Shown piece by piece: positions 7,053-14,776 of a stretch of 46,476 bases of DNA. Source of the DNA: Denitromonas sp. (GTDB lineage Bacteria > Pseudomonadota > Gammaproteobacteria > Burkholderiales > Rhodocyclaceae); contig NZ_JAUCBR010000003.1 of assembly GCF_034676725.1 (NCBI RefSeq), positions 1 through 46,476 of the forward strand. The letters run 5' to 3'. How positions within the stretch are numbered: the first letter of the stretch is position 1; the number at the start of each line of letters is the position of its first letter. The position numbers were made by a program, and so were the translations under genes. Below the pieces are notes generated by a model. That model ran no database searches, was not told where the DNA came from, and saw nothing but the letters and a program-made list of their open reading frames with translations.

Positions 7053-8365
7053 TGGACGAGGCGAACCGCTACCGACTTTCCCCTGAACAGCACGAACGGA
7101 TCTTCCGGGAGGACATCGTTCCGGAGCTGACCGCGCACTTGCGCGGCGCCGAGCGGCCGGCGGCCGTGGTTCTCGGCGGCCAGCCGGGCGCCGGGAAGTC
7201 GGCGATGCAAAGCGCGGCTGAGAAGGAATTCAAGGGTCGCGGTGGCGCCCTGGCGATCGTGGGCGACGACCTGCGCGCCTACCATCCCGAATATCGCGCG
7301 CTGCTGCAGCAGAACGACAAGACCGCCGCCTACTACACCGACCGGGATTCCGGGCAGTGGGTCGAGAAGCTGATCGCCTATGCCAAGGACCAGCGCTTTA
7401 ACCTGGTCATCGAGGGCACGATGCGCGTGCCTGAGAAGGTGGCGGCGACGCTGACCGATCTGCGTGGCGCCGGCTACGCCGTCGAGGCGCGCGCGATCGC
7501 CGTCAATGAACGCCTGTCGACCCTTGGCATTCACCAGCGCTACGAGAAGATGGTGGCAGACCGTGGCCACGGCCGGTTCACCGTGCCCGCCGCGCATGAG
7601 GCCGCGTACCGGGCGATGCCCGGCACGCTCGAAATGATCGAACGTGAGCGCCAGGCTGATCGCGTCGCCGTCTATGCCCGCGGAGGCGTGCAGCTCTACG
7701 AGAACACGCTCCAGGACGGCCAATGGTCGCGCGCTCCCGGTGCGCGCGAAGCCGTCGACGCCGAACGGGCGCGGCCCTGGTCCTCGGCCGAGCGTCAGGA
7801 CTACGCCGCCGGCTGGAATCGTGTGGTCGAGCAGATGACCGCCCGCTCGGCGCCGGCCGCGGAGCTTGATCACGCCCGCGGCTTGCGCGCCGCGGCCTAT
7901 CTCGAGACGGATGCGCCGGCGCTGCATCGCACCGCGGCGCAGGAGCATGTCGCGCTGGTCGCCCGGGCGCGCACGGAGGACGAACGCGCCGGCCTCGAGG
8001 GGGCGATGCGCGACGGGGTGCAACGTTCGCCCGACTACCGCCTCGAGCTTGTGCGCCAGGATCGCGCGGCGGCCGAGCGCGCCGGCGTGACTGTCCGCGA
8101 AGCCGTAGCGAACGAAAGCTACCGTGGTCGGCTCGCCGAAGGCGCCGCCGGCGCAGTGCTGCAGGCGCGTGACGATCGCCCCTCGGAGGTCGTGGTGCAC
8201 GATCGGCAGCGGATCGCGAACGATGTTTCCCGTCTGCATGGGAAAGAGGCCGAGATCCGTTATGTGGGCGACATCGGCATCGCGCAGGAGTGGGCGCGCT
8301 CGGCCGAGCGCCACCAGGTGCGCGAGCTCGGGCGCAACGAGCACGGGGCCGAGCGCGAGCGATAG
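7052..8365 (+). CDS. Zeta-toxin family kinase fused to a KfrB-like C-terminal domain
   Basis: 437 aa from ATG 7052. Residues 42-50 are a Walker A motif (GGQPGAGKS). The zeta signatures GDDLRAYHPEY, VIEGTMR and RYEKMVADRGHGRFT follow at about 72-180. Zeta toxins phosphorylate UDP-N-acetylglucosamine and poison cell-wall synthesis. Residues about 295-437 form a second domain shared with the 5153 gene and end in GAERER. Typical zeta toxins lack it. The fusion suggests a role beyond post-segregational killing, for example a protein delivered with the DNA. A TTG three bases upstream is an alternative start. Confidence 0.85.
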   Translation: MDEANRYRLSPEQHERIFREDIVPELTAHLRGAERPAAVVLGGQPGAGKSAMQSAAEKEFKGRGGALAIVGDDLRAYHPEYRALLQQNDKTAAYYTDRDSGQWVEKLIAYAKDQRFNLVIEGTMRVPEKVAATLTDLRGAGYAVEARAIAVNERLSTLGIHQRYEKMVADRGHGRFTVPAAHEAAYRAMPGTLEMIERERQADRVAVYARGGVQLYENTLQDGQWSRAPGAREAVDAERARPWSSAERQDYAAGWNRVVEQMTARSAPAAELDHARGLRAAAYLETDAPALHRTAAQEHVALVARARTEDERAGLEGAMRDGVQRSPDYRLELVRQDRAAAERAGVTVREAVANESYRGRLAEGAAGAVLQARDDRPSEVVVHDRQRIANDVSRLHGKEAEIRYVGDIGIAQEWARSAERHQVRELGRNEHGAERER

Positions 8366-8388
8366 GGGTACAGGCGGGTGTGTCGCCC

Positions 8389-8667
8389 TCACCCGCCACG
8401 GGCGCGCACCAACCATTCCTGCACGACGCCGCGCTCGCCATTGCGCTCGAACCCCCGCCACACTTGCCGGCCGGCGCTTGCGCTGACCATCACCGGCTCA
8501 TACAGTTCGATCGCCTCATAGCCTGTCACCCACGGGCTCTTGAGGCGCAAGCGCCGGGCGCCGCCGGCGGTGTCGAGCACGAAATCGCCCGTGTGTACGC
8601 GCTGTCGGTCCAGGTCCTCACGAGGTAGGCGCACGCCGTCGCGGCGCAGCACCGTCACATCAAACAC
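8389..8667 (-). CDS. Small hypothetical protein on the opposite strand
   Basis: 92 aa from a GTG start. The composition is protein-like (balanced charge, several Trp and Tyr, a plausible beta-rich pattern). It is the only minus-strand gene proposed between 1 and 20.6 kb and converges on the zeta gene. No good ribosome site is visible; a TATATA-like run about 15-25 bp upstream could be part of a promoter. No family recognised. Uncertain. Confidence 0.45.
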   Translation of the reverse strand: MFDVTVLRRDGVRLPREDLDRQRVHTGDFVLDTAGGARRLRLKSPWVTGYEAIELYEPVMVSASAGRQVWRGFERNGERGVVQEWLVRARGG

Positions 8668-8995
8668 GGTAGTTTGTTCGGCTGCCTGTATATAAATCCA
8701 GTAGGTTAAGGGAGTGTTCGGCAGGGTGCAATGGCTGGCCTGTAGGGGTCGCCTCAGAATTCGGACAATAAAGCACGCTAACGGCTGGCGTGTCAGGTTG
8801 AGGCCATAGACGCCGCGCCGAAGGCGTCAGGAAATTCCGGAAAAGGCCCTACTCTGACGCTCTTTCGCCGCTTCGTCTGACGCCCGGTTGGGCTGTACTC
8901 CAACTGGACACTGCGACCGGGAACCCAAGCGCGGCGCGACGTTGGCGCACATGCCAAAGTTTTAGCGTGCGATTTTTTCCGTTTTCTGTGTTCTC
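8668..8995. other. Gene-free stretch before the first cassette
   Basis: About 330 bp without a convincing reading frame, somewhat less GC-rich than its surroundings. No repeat, RNA gene or recognisable remnant seen apart from the TATATAA-like run near 8690. Confidence 0.4.
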
Positions 8996-9471
8996 CCCTG
9001 TAGGGGCCATTCCCGGCCTTGTGGCCGGGAACCGGGTGCTGCCAGGGTTTCGCTACTCGCTCATCCCTTCCGCTGCGCTGCAGGGACCGCTACGCGGCCC
9101 TTCTGCCCCCTTGTCCTTGCGCCGTCCCGGCGCCGATCGGTGGCCCGACCGGGCCACGATGAAACACCAACAAGCCCCGGCTGCTGGGGCTTTCAGAGCT
9201 TGGCGCCTGCGGCGCGAAGTGCTGGCCACCTCATCCCCCCGCCCTTCCCCGCTGAGCGGGGAAGGGAGCCGAACGGTCGCGTTCGATCCTCGGGGGCAGG
9301 GGTGAAGAACCCTACCCCTGCCCCTCTCGGTGAGCGTCTGGTCGCTTCAACCAGGTAAAGGGTGCGGCTTCGCCCCTGTCCTCGCCCGTTCGGTGCTCGG
9401 GCTGCGCCCTGCGCTCCGCATGCGGCCTGTGGGCAGGCCCTTGACCTGGCTTCCGCTCGATGGGTCTGCAA

Positions 9472-9532
9472 CGGTCAAAAACATATTGACCGCTATTGAC
9501 TCGCCCCCTGTTTTGTCCTATAATTGTCCTAT
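9472..9532 (+). promoter_or_regulatory. Cassette A promoter with two StbA-type boxes
   Basis: TTGACT (9496-9501), 17 bp, TATAAT (9519-9524): close to ideal. Two direct TTGTCCTAT boxes at 9513-9521 and 9524-9532, 11 bp apart, cover the -10 and the start site. A palindrome CGGTCAA / TTGACCG (9472-9478 / 9486-9492) lies just upstream of the -35. The layout implies a strong promoter that is repressed by a protein binding the boxes. Confidence 0.88.
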
Positions 9533-9586
9533 CGGCATCGGGTGATGCCGAGGCCTCGGGAGCCGCGGCGGCAACCGCGCCCGGGG
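9533..9586 (+). ncRNA. Structured 5' leader of cassette A mRNA
   Basis: Hairpin 1: CGGCATC (9533-9539), loop GGGT, GATGCCG (9544-9550). Hairpin 2: CCTCGGG + CGCGG paired with CCGCG + CCCGGGG (9554-9586), loop CGGCAA. Core copy D has three compensatory base-pair changes in hairpin 1, which supports function as RNA. The ribosome site follows within 20 nt. Confidence 0.7.
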
Positions 9587-9615
9587 CGGTTCAACAGTCC
9601 TAGCAGGAGGTTTTT

Positions 9616-9828
9616 ATGGTTCCGAACTTCGAGTTGGTTCGCGCCGGGGTGGATAACTTCGGCTTTCTGGTGCGGCGCTTCTCGCGGCTTTCCTTCGCGC
9701 AGTTTGCGCGCAAGATCCGCCGCCATTCGCAAGATCCGCGCGCGCTCGCTGTGGCCAAGGCGGTGGAGGCGACGCCGGGCGAGATCTCGCGCGGCTGGAG
9801 CCGTTTGTCCGCGCAGTGGTCGGCGTAA
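9616..9828 (+). CDS. Small basic protein, first gene of cassette A
   Basis: 70 aa, Arg/Ser-rich, beginning MVPNFELVRAGVDNFGFLVRR. No membrane segment and no family recognised. Its start is fixed by AGGAGG 6-8 nt upstream, within the cassette. Together with the next gene it forms the start of a unit under a StbA-box promoter, so it is expected to be made early after entry into a recipient. Confidence 0.75.
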   Translation: MVPNFELVRAGVDNFGFLVRRFSRLSFAQFARKIRRHSQDPRALAVAKAVEATPGEISRGWSRLSAQWSA

Positions 9829-9838
9829 GGGGGTGGCC

Positions 9839-10114
9839 ATGTCGAAGCGTAAGTTTCCGATGGGTCAGCTCGTTGCGACGCTCGCGGTCATCGAGCTGAT
9901 GCGCAAGGAGAGCATCAACCTCGAAGAGCTTTTCGCGCTGCACGTTGCGGGCGAGTGGGGCAGCGTCAGCGAGGCCACGCGCGCGGACAACGAGCGCGCG
10001 CTTGCTGGGGGCGGTCGGCTGGTGTCGATCCACGAGGCGGCCGGTCGGCGCGTCTGGATCGTGACCGAGGCCGACCGCACCCGTACCACCGCGCTTTTGC
10101 CGGAAGAGTTCTGA
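9839..10114 (+). CDS. Conserved plasmid-associated small protein
   Basis: 91 aa. The pattern KRKFPMGQLVATLAVIELM...LHVAGEWGSVSEATRADNERAL...RRVWIVTEADRTRTTALLPEEF recalls a widespread family of small plasmid proteins of unknown function with the same GDWG and TEADR...TT.LLPEE landmarks. It lies 10 bp after the previous stop and is probably co-transcribed. A GC hairpin closes it. Confidence 0.8.
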   Translation: MSKRKFPMGQLVATLAVIELMRKESINLEELFALHVAGEWGSVSEATRADNERALAGGGRLVSIHEAAGRRVWIVTEADRTRTTALLPEEF

Positions 10115-10120
10115 TCGACC

Positions 10121-10143
10121 AGCCGCCCGCTCGGCGGGCGGCT
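10121..10143 (+). terminator. Intercistronic hairpin
   Basis: AGCCGCCCGC-TCG-GCGGGCGGCT, a perfect 10-bp stem with a 3-nt loop, followed by CTCATGA rather than a U-run. Confidence 0.55.
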
Positions 10144-10160
10144 CTCATGAGGGAGTCAGC

Positions 10161-10808
10161 ATGTCGGATACCAACCAAGACGCGAAGGTGATGCAACTGG
10201 CTGCAATGCTGCCCGAGGTCGGGTCGGCGCTGCTCGATGTGGCGATGCAGGCCGTTGTCGAGCTTGACGGAGCCGTGCGCGCCGGAAACGACTCGGCCGT
10301 GGCGCTGGCCACGGCGCGCTATGACGCGGTGGTGTGGAAGCTCAACGGTGGCACGTTCTTCGGTTGCGCCGGTGGTCCGGATGCTCCGGCTGCCGTGGTC
10401 GGTCGGCACTGTGCCGCTGTTCCCGGGGCGGTGCCGCTATGGGGGCAACGCGGGGAATTTCTGGTCGAGGCCGAGGGCATTCGCGCGGTGGTCCGTATGG
10501 AAGGGCGCGGGTTCTCGTGGATGCATCACTTCGAGTTCCATGCCATCGACCCGGATACCCCTTTCATCAGCGAAACGGGTTATCGCAGTCACTTTGCCCG
10601 CCCGGTCGGGGAATGCACGGTCGATGAGGCTGCCGCCCTGCATCTGCGCGCGATCCTCGCCGAGAAAGGGCGCGTGATGATCGAGGCCGAGCGCCGCGGC
10701 GCGATTGCGGCGGGCGAGCGTTTCCCGTGGGTGCGGAAGGTGGCGCCAGTGCCTGCAGCCGTGTCGGCCTACGTTGAGCAGGGAGGGCAGTTCGCGTTCG
10801 CCTTCTGA
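10161..10808 (+). CDS. Hypothetical plasmid protein
   Basis: 215 aa. N-terminal MSDTNQDAKVMQLAAMLPEVGSALLD resembles the start of the 93-aa protein at 12969 (MADTNQ..., ITLLPEVGDPLL), hinting at a common origin. A middle region with GFSWMHHFEFHAIDPDTPFISETGYRSHF is distinctive and conserved-looking. No signal peptide or membrane segment. Function unknown. Preceded by GAGGGAG and a hairpin, followed by another hairpin. Confidence 0.75.
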   Translation: MSDTNQDAKVMQLAAMLPEVGSALLDVAMQAVVELDGAVRAGNDSAVALATARYDAVVWKLNGGTFFGCAGGPDAPAAVVGRHCAAVPGAVPLWGQRGEFLVEAEGIRAVVRMEGRGFSWMHHFEFHAIDPDTPFISETGYRSHFARPVGECTVDEAAALHLRAILAEKGRVMIEAERRGAIAAGERFPWVRKVAPVPAAVSAYVEQGGQFAFAF

Positions 10809-10814
10809 GCTTTC

Positions 10815-10832
10815 GGCCCGGCTTGCCGGGCC
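10815..10832 (+). terminator. Intercistronic hairpin
   Basis: GGCCCGGC-TT-GCCGGGCC, perfect 8-bp stem, followed by TCTCATGAG, the same trailing bases as the hairpin at 10121. Confidence 0.55.
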
Positions 10833-10926
10833 TCTCATGAGTCCAAGTGTTTTTGACTTCTTCAACTTATGCGGTTGTGCTAGGCGATAATCGTTCCGAT
10901 GCCCATCTTCCGCGCAGGAGAACCCT

Positions 10927-11307
10927 ATGAATGTGATCTCAACTGTTGGCGACCTGACGCGCGCACTTAGCGCCTATCCGTCCCATCTTCCGCTGCAGGT
11001 GCTGCTCGACGGTCGCACGCTGCAGCTTGCGACCGATCTGCAAATTATGCGCCGGCGCGCTATGCGCGCCGAGGGCACCGATGCTGTCCAGATTAGCTTG
11101 CAGGAGCTACCGCCCGCGATGGCGGGGTTGCCCTGCCCCGGCCCGATGGTGACGGCTATTCTCGGCGATCCGGCGGCTTCGGACTGGCTCAAGCACACCC
11201 TGCAGCTCGCGCTGTCGCGCGATCCCGTTGATGCGGCCAACGATGCCGAAGTGATGGCCCAGGCGCTGATGATGCGCGCCGAGGCGATCCTGCTCGGCGC
11301 GCTGTGA
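10927..11307 (+). CDS. Hypothetical protein
   Basis: 126 aa, no membrane segment or signal, Leu/Ala-rich and probably helical towards the C-terminus (about 80-126). Preceded by CAGGAG. A GATAAT-like -10 lies about 38 bp upstream without a clear -35, so an extra promoter is possible. It precedes traX closely and is probably in the same transcript. No family recognised. Confidence 0.65.
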   Translation: MNVISTVGDLTRALSAYPSHLPLQVLLDGRTLQLATDLQIMRRRAMRAEGTDAVQISLQELPPAMAGLPCPGPMVTAILGDPAASDWLKHTLQLALSRDPVDAANDAEVMAQALMMRAEAILLGAL

Positions 11308-11317
11308 GGTGCGGCCG

Positions 11318-12028
11318 ATGACGACCCGCACCTGGCCGGCGACGCTTCGCGCACCGGCCCTTGCCTTCACTGATGGTCGCCTCGAGGCGGTCAAATGGCT
11401 CGCCCTCCTGTGCATGCTGCTCGACCACGTGAACAAGTACCTGTTGGCCGGCGCCGAGCCGGCGCTGTTCGCGCTCGGGCGGCTCGCCCTGCCCTTGTTT
11501 GGCTTCGTGCTGGCCTACAACCTGGCGCGGCCGGGCGCGCTGGCGCGCGGCGCTTATCGGCGCCTCTTGCCGCGCTTGGCCGCCTTCGGCGCGCTCGCCT
11601 CGCCTTCCTTCATTGCGCTCGGCGGGCTCGGCTGGGGGTGGTGGCCGCTCAACATCATGTTCACGCTGTTCGTGGCCGCGGCGGTCCTGTGGCTGGTCGA
11701 GGTGCGCAGCTCATCGGCGATCGCCGGGGCGATCGTGCTGTTCCTGGTTGGCGGTCTGTTCGTCGAATTCTGGTGGCCTGCCCTCGCCTACATTCTCGCC
11801 GCGTGGCTCTACTGCCGGCGGCCTACGTGGCTGCGCATGGTGGGATGGCTCGGCGCCGCGGCCTCGCTCTACCTGATCAACGACAACTTGTGGGCGGTGG
11901 CCGCGGTCCCGGCGCTCTTCCTGTTCGCCGGCGCGCCGGTGGCGCTACCGCGCGCGCGCTGGATCTTCTACGCCTTCTATCCGGCGCACCTCGCGGCCCT
12001 GTGGGGCGCGCGCGCCCTGCTTTCATGA
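11318..12028 (+). CDS. traX: TraX-like membrane protein
   Basis: 236 aa with at least six hydrophobic segments. The N-terminal signature AVKWLALLCMLLDHVNKYL is that of the TraX family, whose F-plasmid member N-acetylates pilin. The role here is unproven, because VirB2-type pilins are not known to need this. Inner membrane. The next gene starts at its stop (ATGA at 12025). A GTG nine bases upstream is an alternative start; ATG 11318 is preferred. Confidence 0.85.
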   Translation: MTTRTWPATLRAPALAFTDGRLEAVKWLALLCMLLDHVNKYLLAGAEPALFALGRLALPLFGFVLAYNLARPGALARGAYRRLLPRLAAFGALASPSFIALGGLGWGWWPLNIMFTLFVAAAVLWLVEVRSSSAIAGAIVLFLVGGLFVEFWWPALAYILAAWLYCRRPTWLRMVGWLGAAASLYLINDNLWAVAAVPALFLFAGAPVALPRARWIFYAFYPAHLAALWGARALLS

Positions 12029-12042
12029 CGGAGGATGATGCG

Positions 12043-12357
12043 ATGCGCACTGATGCGAAAGAGCTTTTCCGCGAGGCATTGATCGACCTGGTGAATGCGC
12101 AGATCGCGGCAACCGGGATTCGCCCCGAGCAGGCCGCGGCCGTTCTCGCCGAAGAGGGCGAGGTGATGCTGCACGACCTCGCTTGGCTGCCTCATGCGCA
12201 GCGGGCGGCGGTGGAGCATTTCCATTGCGCGCGGGCCTGCTTGGTGGATGGTCGTGTGCTGCCTGTCCCGGGTTTTGACGTGTTGTTTCCGTCGTGGGAC
12301 GATCGGGATGACGACAAGACGGATGCCCCGCTTCCGATGACATTTGAACCCCTGTAG
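12043..12357 (+). CDS. Small acidic hypothetical protein
   Basis: 104 aa from ATG 12043, with GGAGG at 12030-12034. An in-frame ATG at 12025, overlapping the traX stop, would add six residues. Acidic (C-terminal DDRDDDKTDAP). Contains LIDLVNAQIAATGIRPEQAAAVLAEEGE, a probable helical domain. No family recognised; acidic DNA mimicry is a possibility only. The stop codon falls three bases before cassette B. Confidence 0.65.
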   Translation: MRTDAKELFREALIDLVNAQIAATGIRPEQAAAVLAEEGEVMLHDLAWLPHAQRAAVEHFHCARACLVDGRVLPVPGFDVLFPSWDDRDDDKTDAPLPMTFEPL

Positions 12358-12359
12358 GG

Positions 12360-12968
12360 CCATTCCCGGCCTTGTGGCCGGGAACCGGGTGCTGCCAGGG
12401 TTTCGCTACTCGCTCATCCCTTCCGCTGCGCTGCAGGGACCGCTACGCGGCCCTTCTGCCCCCTTGTCCTTGCGCCGTCCCGGCGCCGATCGGTGGCCCG
12501 ACCGGGCCACGATGAAACACCAACAAGCCCCGGCTGCTGGGGCTTTCAGAGCTTGGCGCCTGCGGCGCGAAGTGCTGGCCACCTCATCCCCCCGCCCTTC
12601 CCCGCTGAGCGGGGAAGGGAGCCGAACGGTCGCGTTCGATCCTCGGGGGCAGGGGTGAAGAACCCTACCCCTGCCCCTCTCGGTGAGCGTCTGGTCGCTT
12701 CAACCAGGTAAAGGGTGCGGCTTCGCCCCTGTCCTCGCCCGTTCGGTGCTCGGGCTGCGCCCTGCGCTCCGCATGCGGCCTGTGGGCAGGCCCTTGACCT
12801 GGCTTCCGCTCGATGGGTCTGCAACGGTCAAAAACATATTGACCGCTATTGACTCGCCCCCTGTTTTGTCCTATAATTGTCCTATCGGCATCGGGTGATG
12901 CCGAGGCCTCGGGAGCCGCGGCGGCAACCGCGCCCGGGGCGGTTCAACAGTCCTAGCAGGAGGTTTTT
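12360..12968 (+). repeat. Regulatory cassette, copy B (full length)
   Basis: Apparently base-for-base identical to 9007-9615 (609 bp) and ending at ATG 12969. Perfect identity over this length points to recent duplication or active gene conversion between copies. Confidence 0.95.
12849..12885 (+). promoter_or_regulatory. Cassette B promoter with StbA-type boxes
   Basis: TTGACT (12849-12854), 17 bp, TATAAT (12872-12877), with TTGTCCTAT boxes at 12866-12874 and 12877-12885, as in copy A. Confidence 0.88.
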
Positions 12969-13250
12969 ATGGCCGATACCAACCAATCCGCCGCGGCGGT
13001 GCTATCTCCGGACGTGCGCGCCGACAACTCGGAAATCATGCGCTGGATCACGCTGCTGCCTGAAGTCGGTGATCCGCTGCTGAGCAAGCGACGGGCGATC
13101 ATCGAACTGGTTGCCCAGGCGGAACGGCTGGAAGCGCTCGCGCAAGCACGGCGTGCCGAGGCCTACCGCGCCTCGTTGGAGCTGGAGGCCTCGGCGCGGC
13201 GGAACTGGTCCGATGACGAGATCGAGCGGGCGAAGCAACGCACCCGCTAA
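12969..13250 (+). CDS. Small helical protein, first gene of cassette B
   Basis: 93 aa. N-terminal MADTNQ and ITLLPEVGDPLL resemble the 10161 protein, and the rest is a charged helix (EALAQARRAEAYRASLELEASARRNWSDDEIERAK). No family recognised. The start is fixed by AGGAGG inside the cassette. It is followed 67 bp later by the methylase-like gene. Confidence 0.75.
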   Translation: MADTNQSAAAVLSPDVRADNSEIMRWITLLPEVGDPLLSKRRAIIELVAQAERLEALAQARRAEAYRASLELEASARRNWSDDEIERAKQRTR

Positions 13251-13316
13251 GCATCCGATCCGCGGCTGTTTAGGCAGTCGCGGGCTTTGCCTATCTCGAC
13301 ACCAGGAACGCGACAC

Positions 13317-14156
13317 ATGGCCACCGACACTTACACCGGGCTCGACCCGCATCAACGCGCCTTCATCAAGCTGGTGAAGGAGAACGCCCACCGTCACCGC
13401 TGCTATGAAGTCTTCCGCGACTTCTGCGAGCTCGCGGCCCTTTCCTTCAGCAATGCCGTCGACCGGCAGCAATTCGAGGCGCGCGAAGGGCGCTATCTGG
13501 AAATCATCAAAGGGTACAACACGGACGAAGTGCACCGCTTCCCGGCAATGCTCGCCGAGCTGACCGCCTCGCTCACCGGGCACTTTCACGACGCGCTCGG
13601 GGAAATCTTCATGGCGCTCGATCTCGGGAGCCACTGGCACGGCCAGTACTTCACGCCCTACTCGGTCGCCTCGCTCATGGCCCGCATGACGATGCACGAC
13701 GCGGGCGGGCGCATCGAGCGCGACGGCTTCATCACCTTGTGCGAGCCGGCGGCCGGCGCCGGGGCGATGGTGATCGCCGCAGCCGAGGCCGTGACCGCCG
13801 GCGGGCACAACCACCAGCGGCACATGCACGTTACTGCGGTTGACGTTGACCCCACGGCGGCACACATGGCCTATATCCAGTTTTCGCTGCTGCACATTCC
13901 GGCCATCGTCGTGCATGGCAACTCGCTGACGTTGGAGCAATGGGGGTATTGGGTGACGCCTGCGCACGTTATGGGGTTTTGGGATCAGCGGCTGCGGCGT
14001 CGCACCCAGGCGCCGGCGCAGGCCTCGGGCGCCGCGGTCGATCCCTCCCCGGCTGCAGGAGCGCCCGCGCCGGTAGCCGATGCCGTCGCGGCCGTTCGGG
14101 TGGCTGTGCTTGAGCAGCGCGCCCCGTTCACGGAGCAGCTTGCGCTGTTCGGCTAA
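13317..14156 (+). CDS. N6-adenine methylase-like protein without a visible catalytic motif
   Basis: 279 aa. It resembles the catalytic half of type I-like N6-methylases: GQYFTPYSVASLMARM precedes the SAM-binding motif CEPAAGAGAM (about 142-151), and HVTAVDVDPTAAHMAYIQ fits the next strand. The expected NPP(F/Y) catalytic motif is not seen; after GNSLTLEQWG the protein goes into a Pro/Ala-rich tail. It may be an inactive or divergent methylase, perhaps anti-restriction. Homologues are common on broad-host-range plasmids. Preceded by CAGGAA. Confidence 0.8.
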   Translation: MATDTYTGLDPHQRAFIKLVKENAHRHRCYEVFRDFCELAALSFSNAVDRQQFEAREGRYLEIIKGYNTDEVHRFPAMLAELTASLTGHFHDALGEIFMALDLGSHWHGQYFTPYSVASLMARMTMHDAGGRIERDGFITLCEPAAGAGAMVIAAAEAVTAGGHNHQRHMHVTAVDVDPTAAHMAYIQFSLLHIPAIVVHGNSLTLEQWGYWVTPAHVMGFWDQRLRRRTQAPAQASGAAVDPSPAAGAPAPVADAVAAVRVAVLEQRAPFTEQLALFG

Positions 14157-14168
14157 GACTACAGCGGA

Positions 14169-14190
14169 GCCCGGCCCTACGTGGCCGGGC
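14169..14190 (+). terminator. Intercistronic hairpin
   Basis: GCCCGGCC-CTACGT-GGCCGGGC, perfect 8-bp stem. It lies just before the GAAGGAGG ribosome site of the next gene. Confidence 0.5.
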
Positions 14191-14204
14191 GAAGGAGGTT
14201 CGGC

Positions 14205-14420
14205 GTGCAGAGGAACCCAAGGCGAAAAGTGGTGCGCTTCGAGATCCGGGCGAATGGTGGACCGAGCAAGAACCTGTTTCCGGAGTGCGTCCGCGCCGTG
14301 CTCGAGTGCGGGCACGTCGTGAATCTCGGGGTGTCATCGTGTCGGCCGCAGCACATGGCTTGCCATGAATGTGGGCTATCGCAAGAAAGGCCACCTCATC
14401 CCCCCGCCCTTCCCCGCTGA
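14205..14420 (+). CDS. Small Cys-rich protein running into cassette C
   Basis: 71 aa from GTG 14205, with GAAGGAGG 6-8 nt upstream. CVRAVLECGHVV...C...HMACHEC gives a CxxC/H-type zinc-ribbon pattern (about residues 29-60). From 14389 the DNA belongs to cassette C, so the last ten residues (PPHPPALPR) come from the repeat and the natural C-terminus has probably been replaced. No family recognised. Confidence 0.6.
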   Translation: MQRNPRRKVVRFEIRANGGPSKNLFPECVRAVLECGHVVNLGVSSCRPQHMACHECGLSQERPPHPPALPR

Positions 14421-14776
14421 GCGGGGAAGGGAGCCGAACGGTCGCGTTCGATCCTCGGGGGCAGGGGTGAAGAACCCTACCCCTGCCCCTCTCGGTGAGC
14501 GTCTGGTCGCTTCAACCAGGTAAAGGGTGCGGCTTCGCCCCTGTCCTCGCCCGTTCGGTGCTTGGGCTGCGCCCTGCGCTCCGCATGCGGCCTGTGGGCA
14601 GGCCCTTGACCTGGCTTCCGCTCGATGGGTCTGCAACGGTCAAAAACATATTGACCGCTATTGACTCGCCCCCTGTTTTGTCCTATAATTGTCCTATCGG
14701 CATCGGGTGATGCCGAGGCCTCGGGAGCCGCGGCGGCAACCGCGCCCGGGGCCAACAGACCTAGCAGGAGGTTTTT
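14389..14776 (+). repeat. Regulatory cassette, copy C (3' two thirds)
   Basis: Matches cassette A from about 9224 onward; the terminator half is missing. A 4-bp shortening lies near the 3' end (GGGGCCAACAGACC against GGGGCGGTTCAACAGTCC). It ends at ATG 14777. Confidence 0.93.
14661..14697 (+). promoter_or_regulatory. Cassette C promoter with StbA-type boxes
   Basis: TTGACT (14661-14666), 17 bp, TATAAT (14684-14689), with TTGTCCTAT boxes at 14678-14686 and 14689-14697. Confidence 0.88.

Larger units (their letters stand above)
9007..9615 (+). repeat. Regulatory cassette, copy A (full length)
   Basis: 609 bp ending exactly at the start codon at 9616 and apparently identical to 12360-12968. 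Order: hairpin CCCGGCC-TTGT-GGCCGGG near the 5' end; a terminator-like hairpin AAGCCCC / GGGGCTT at 9172-9192; the structured segment 9221-9457 with an 11-bp perfect stem (CCCTTCCCCGC-TGA-GCGGGGAAGGG parts) and a 10-bp stem (GGGCAGGGGT / ACCCCTGCCC); the promoter; a two-hairpin leader; the site AGGAGGTTTTT. It ends one transcription unit and starts another. Confidence 0.95.

Noticed and set aside
9193..9471. Minus-strand 92-aa frame seen in several cassette copies
   Set aside because: Perfectly repeated because the DNA is repeated; composition improbable, no ribosome site, and it opposes the cassette promoter.
13002..14315. 437-aa minus-strand frame
   Set aside because: Antisense to the methylase-like gene, low-complexity His/Arg/Gly content, no start context.
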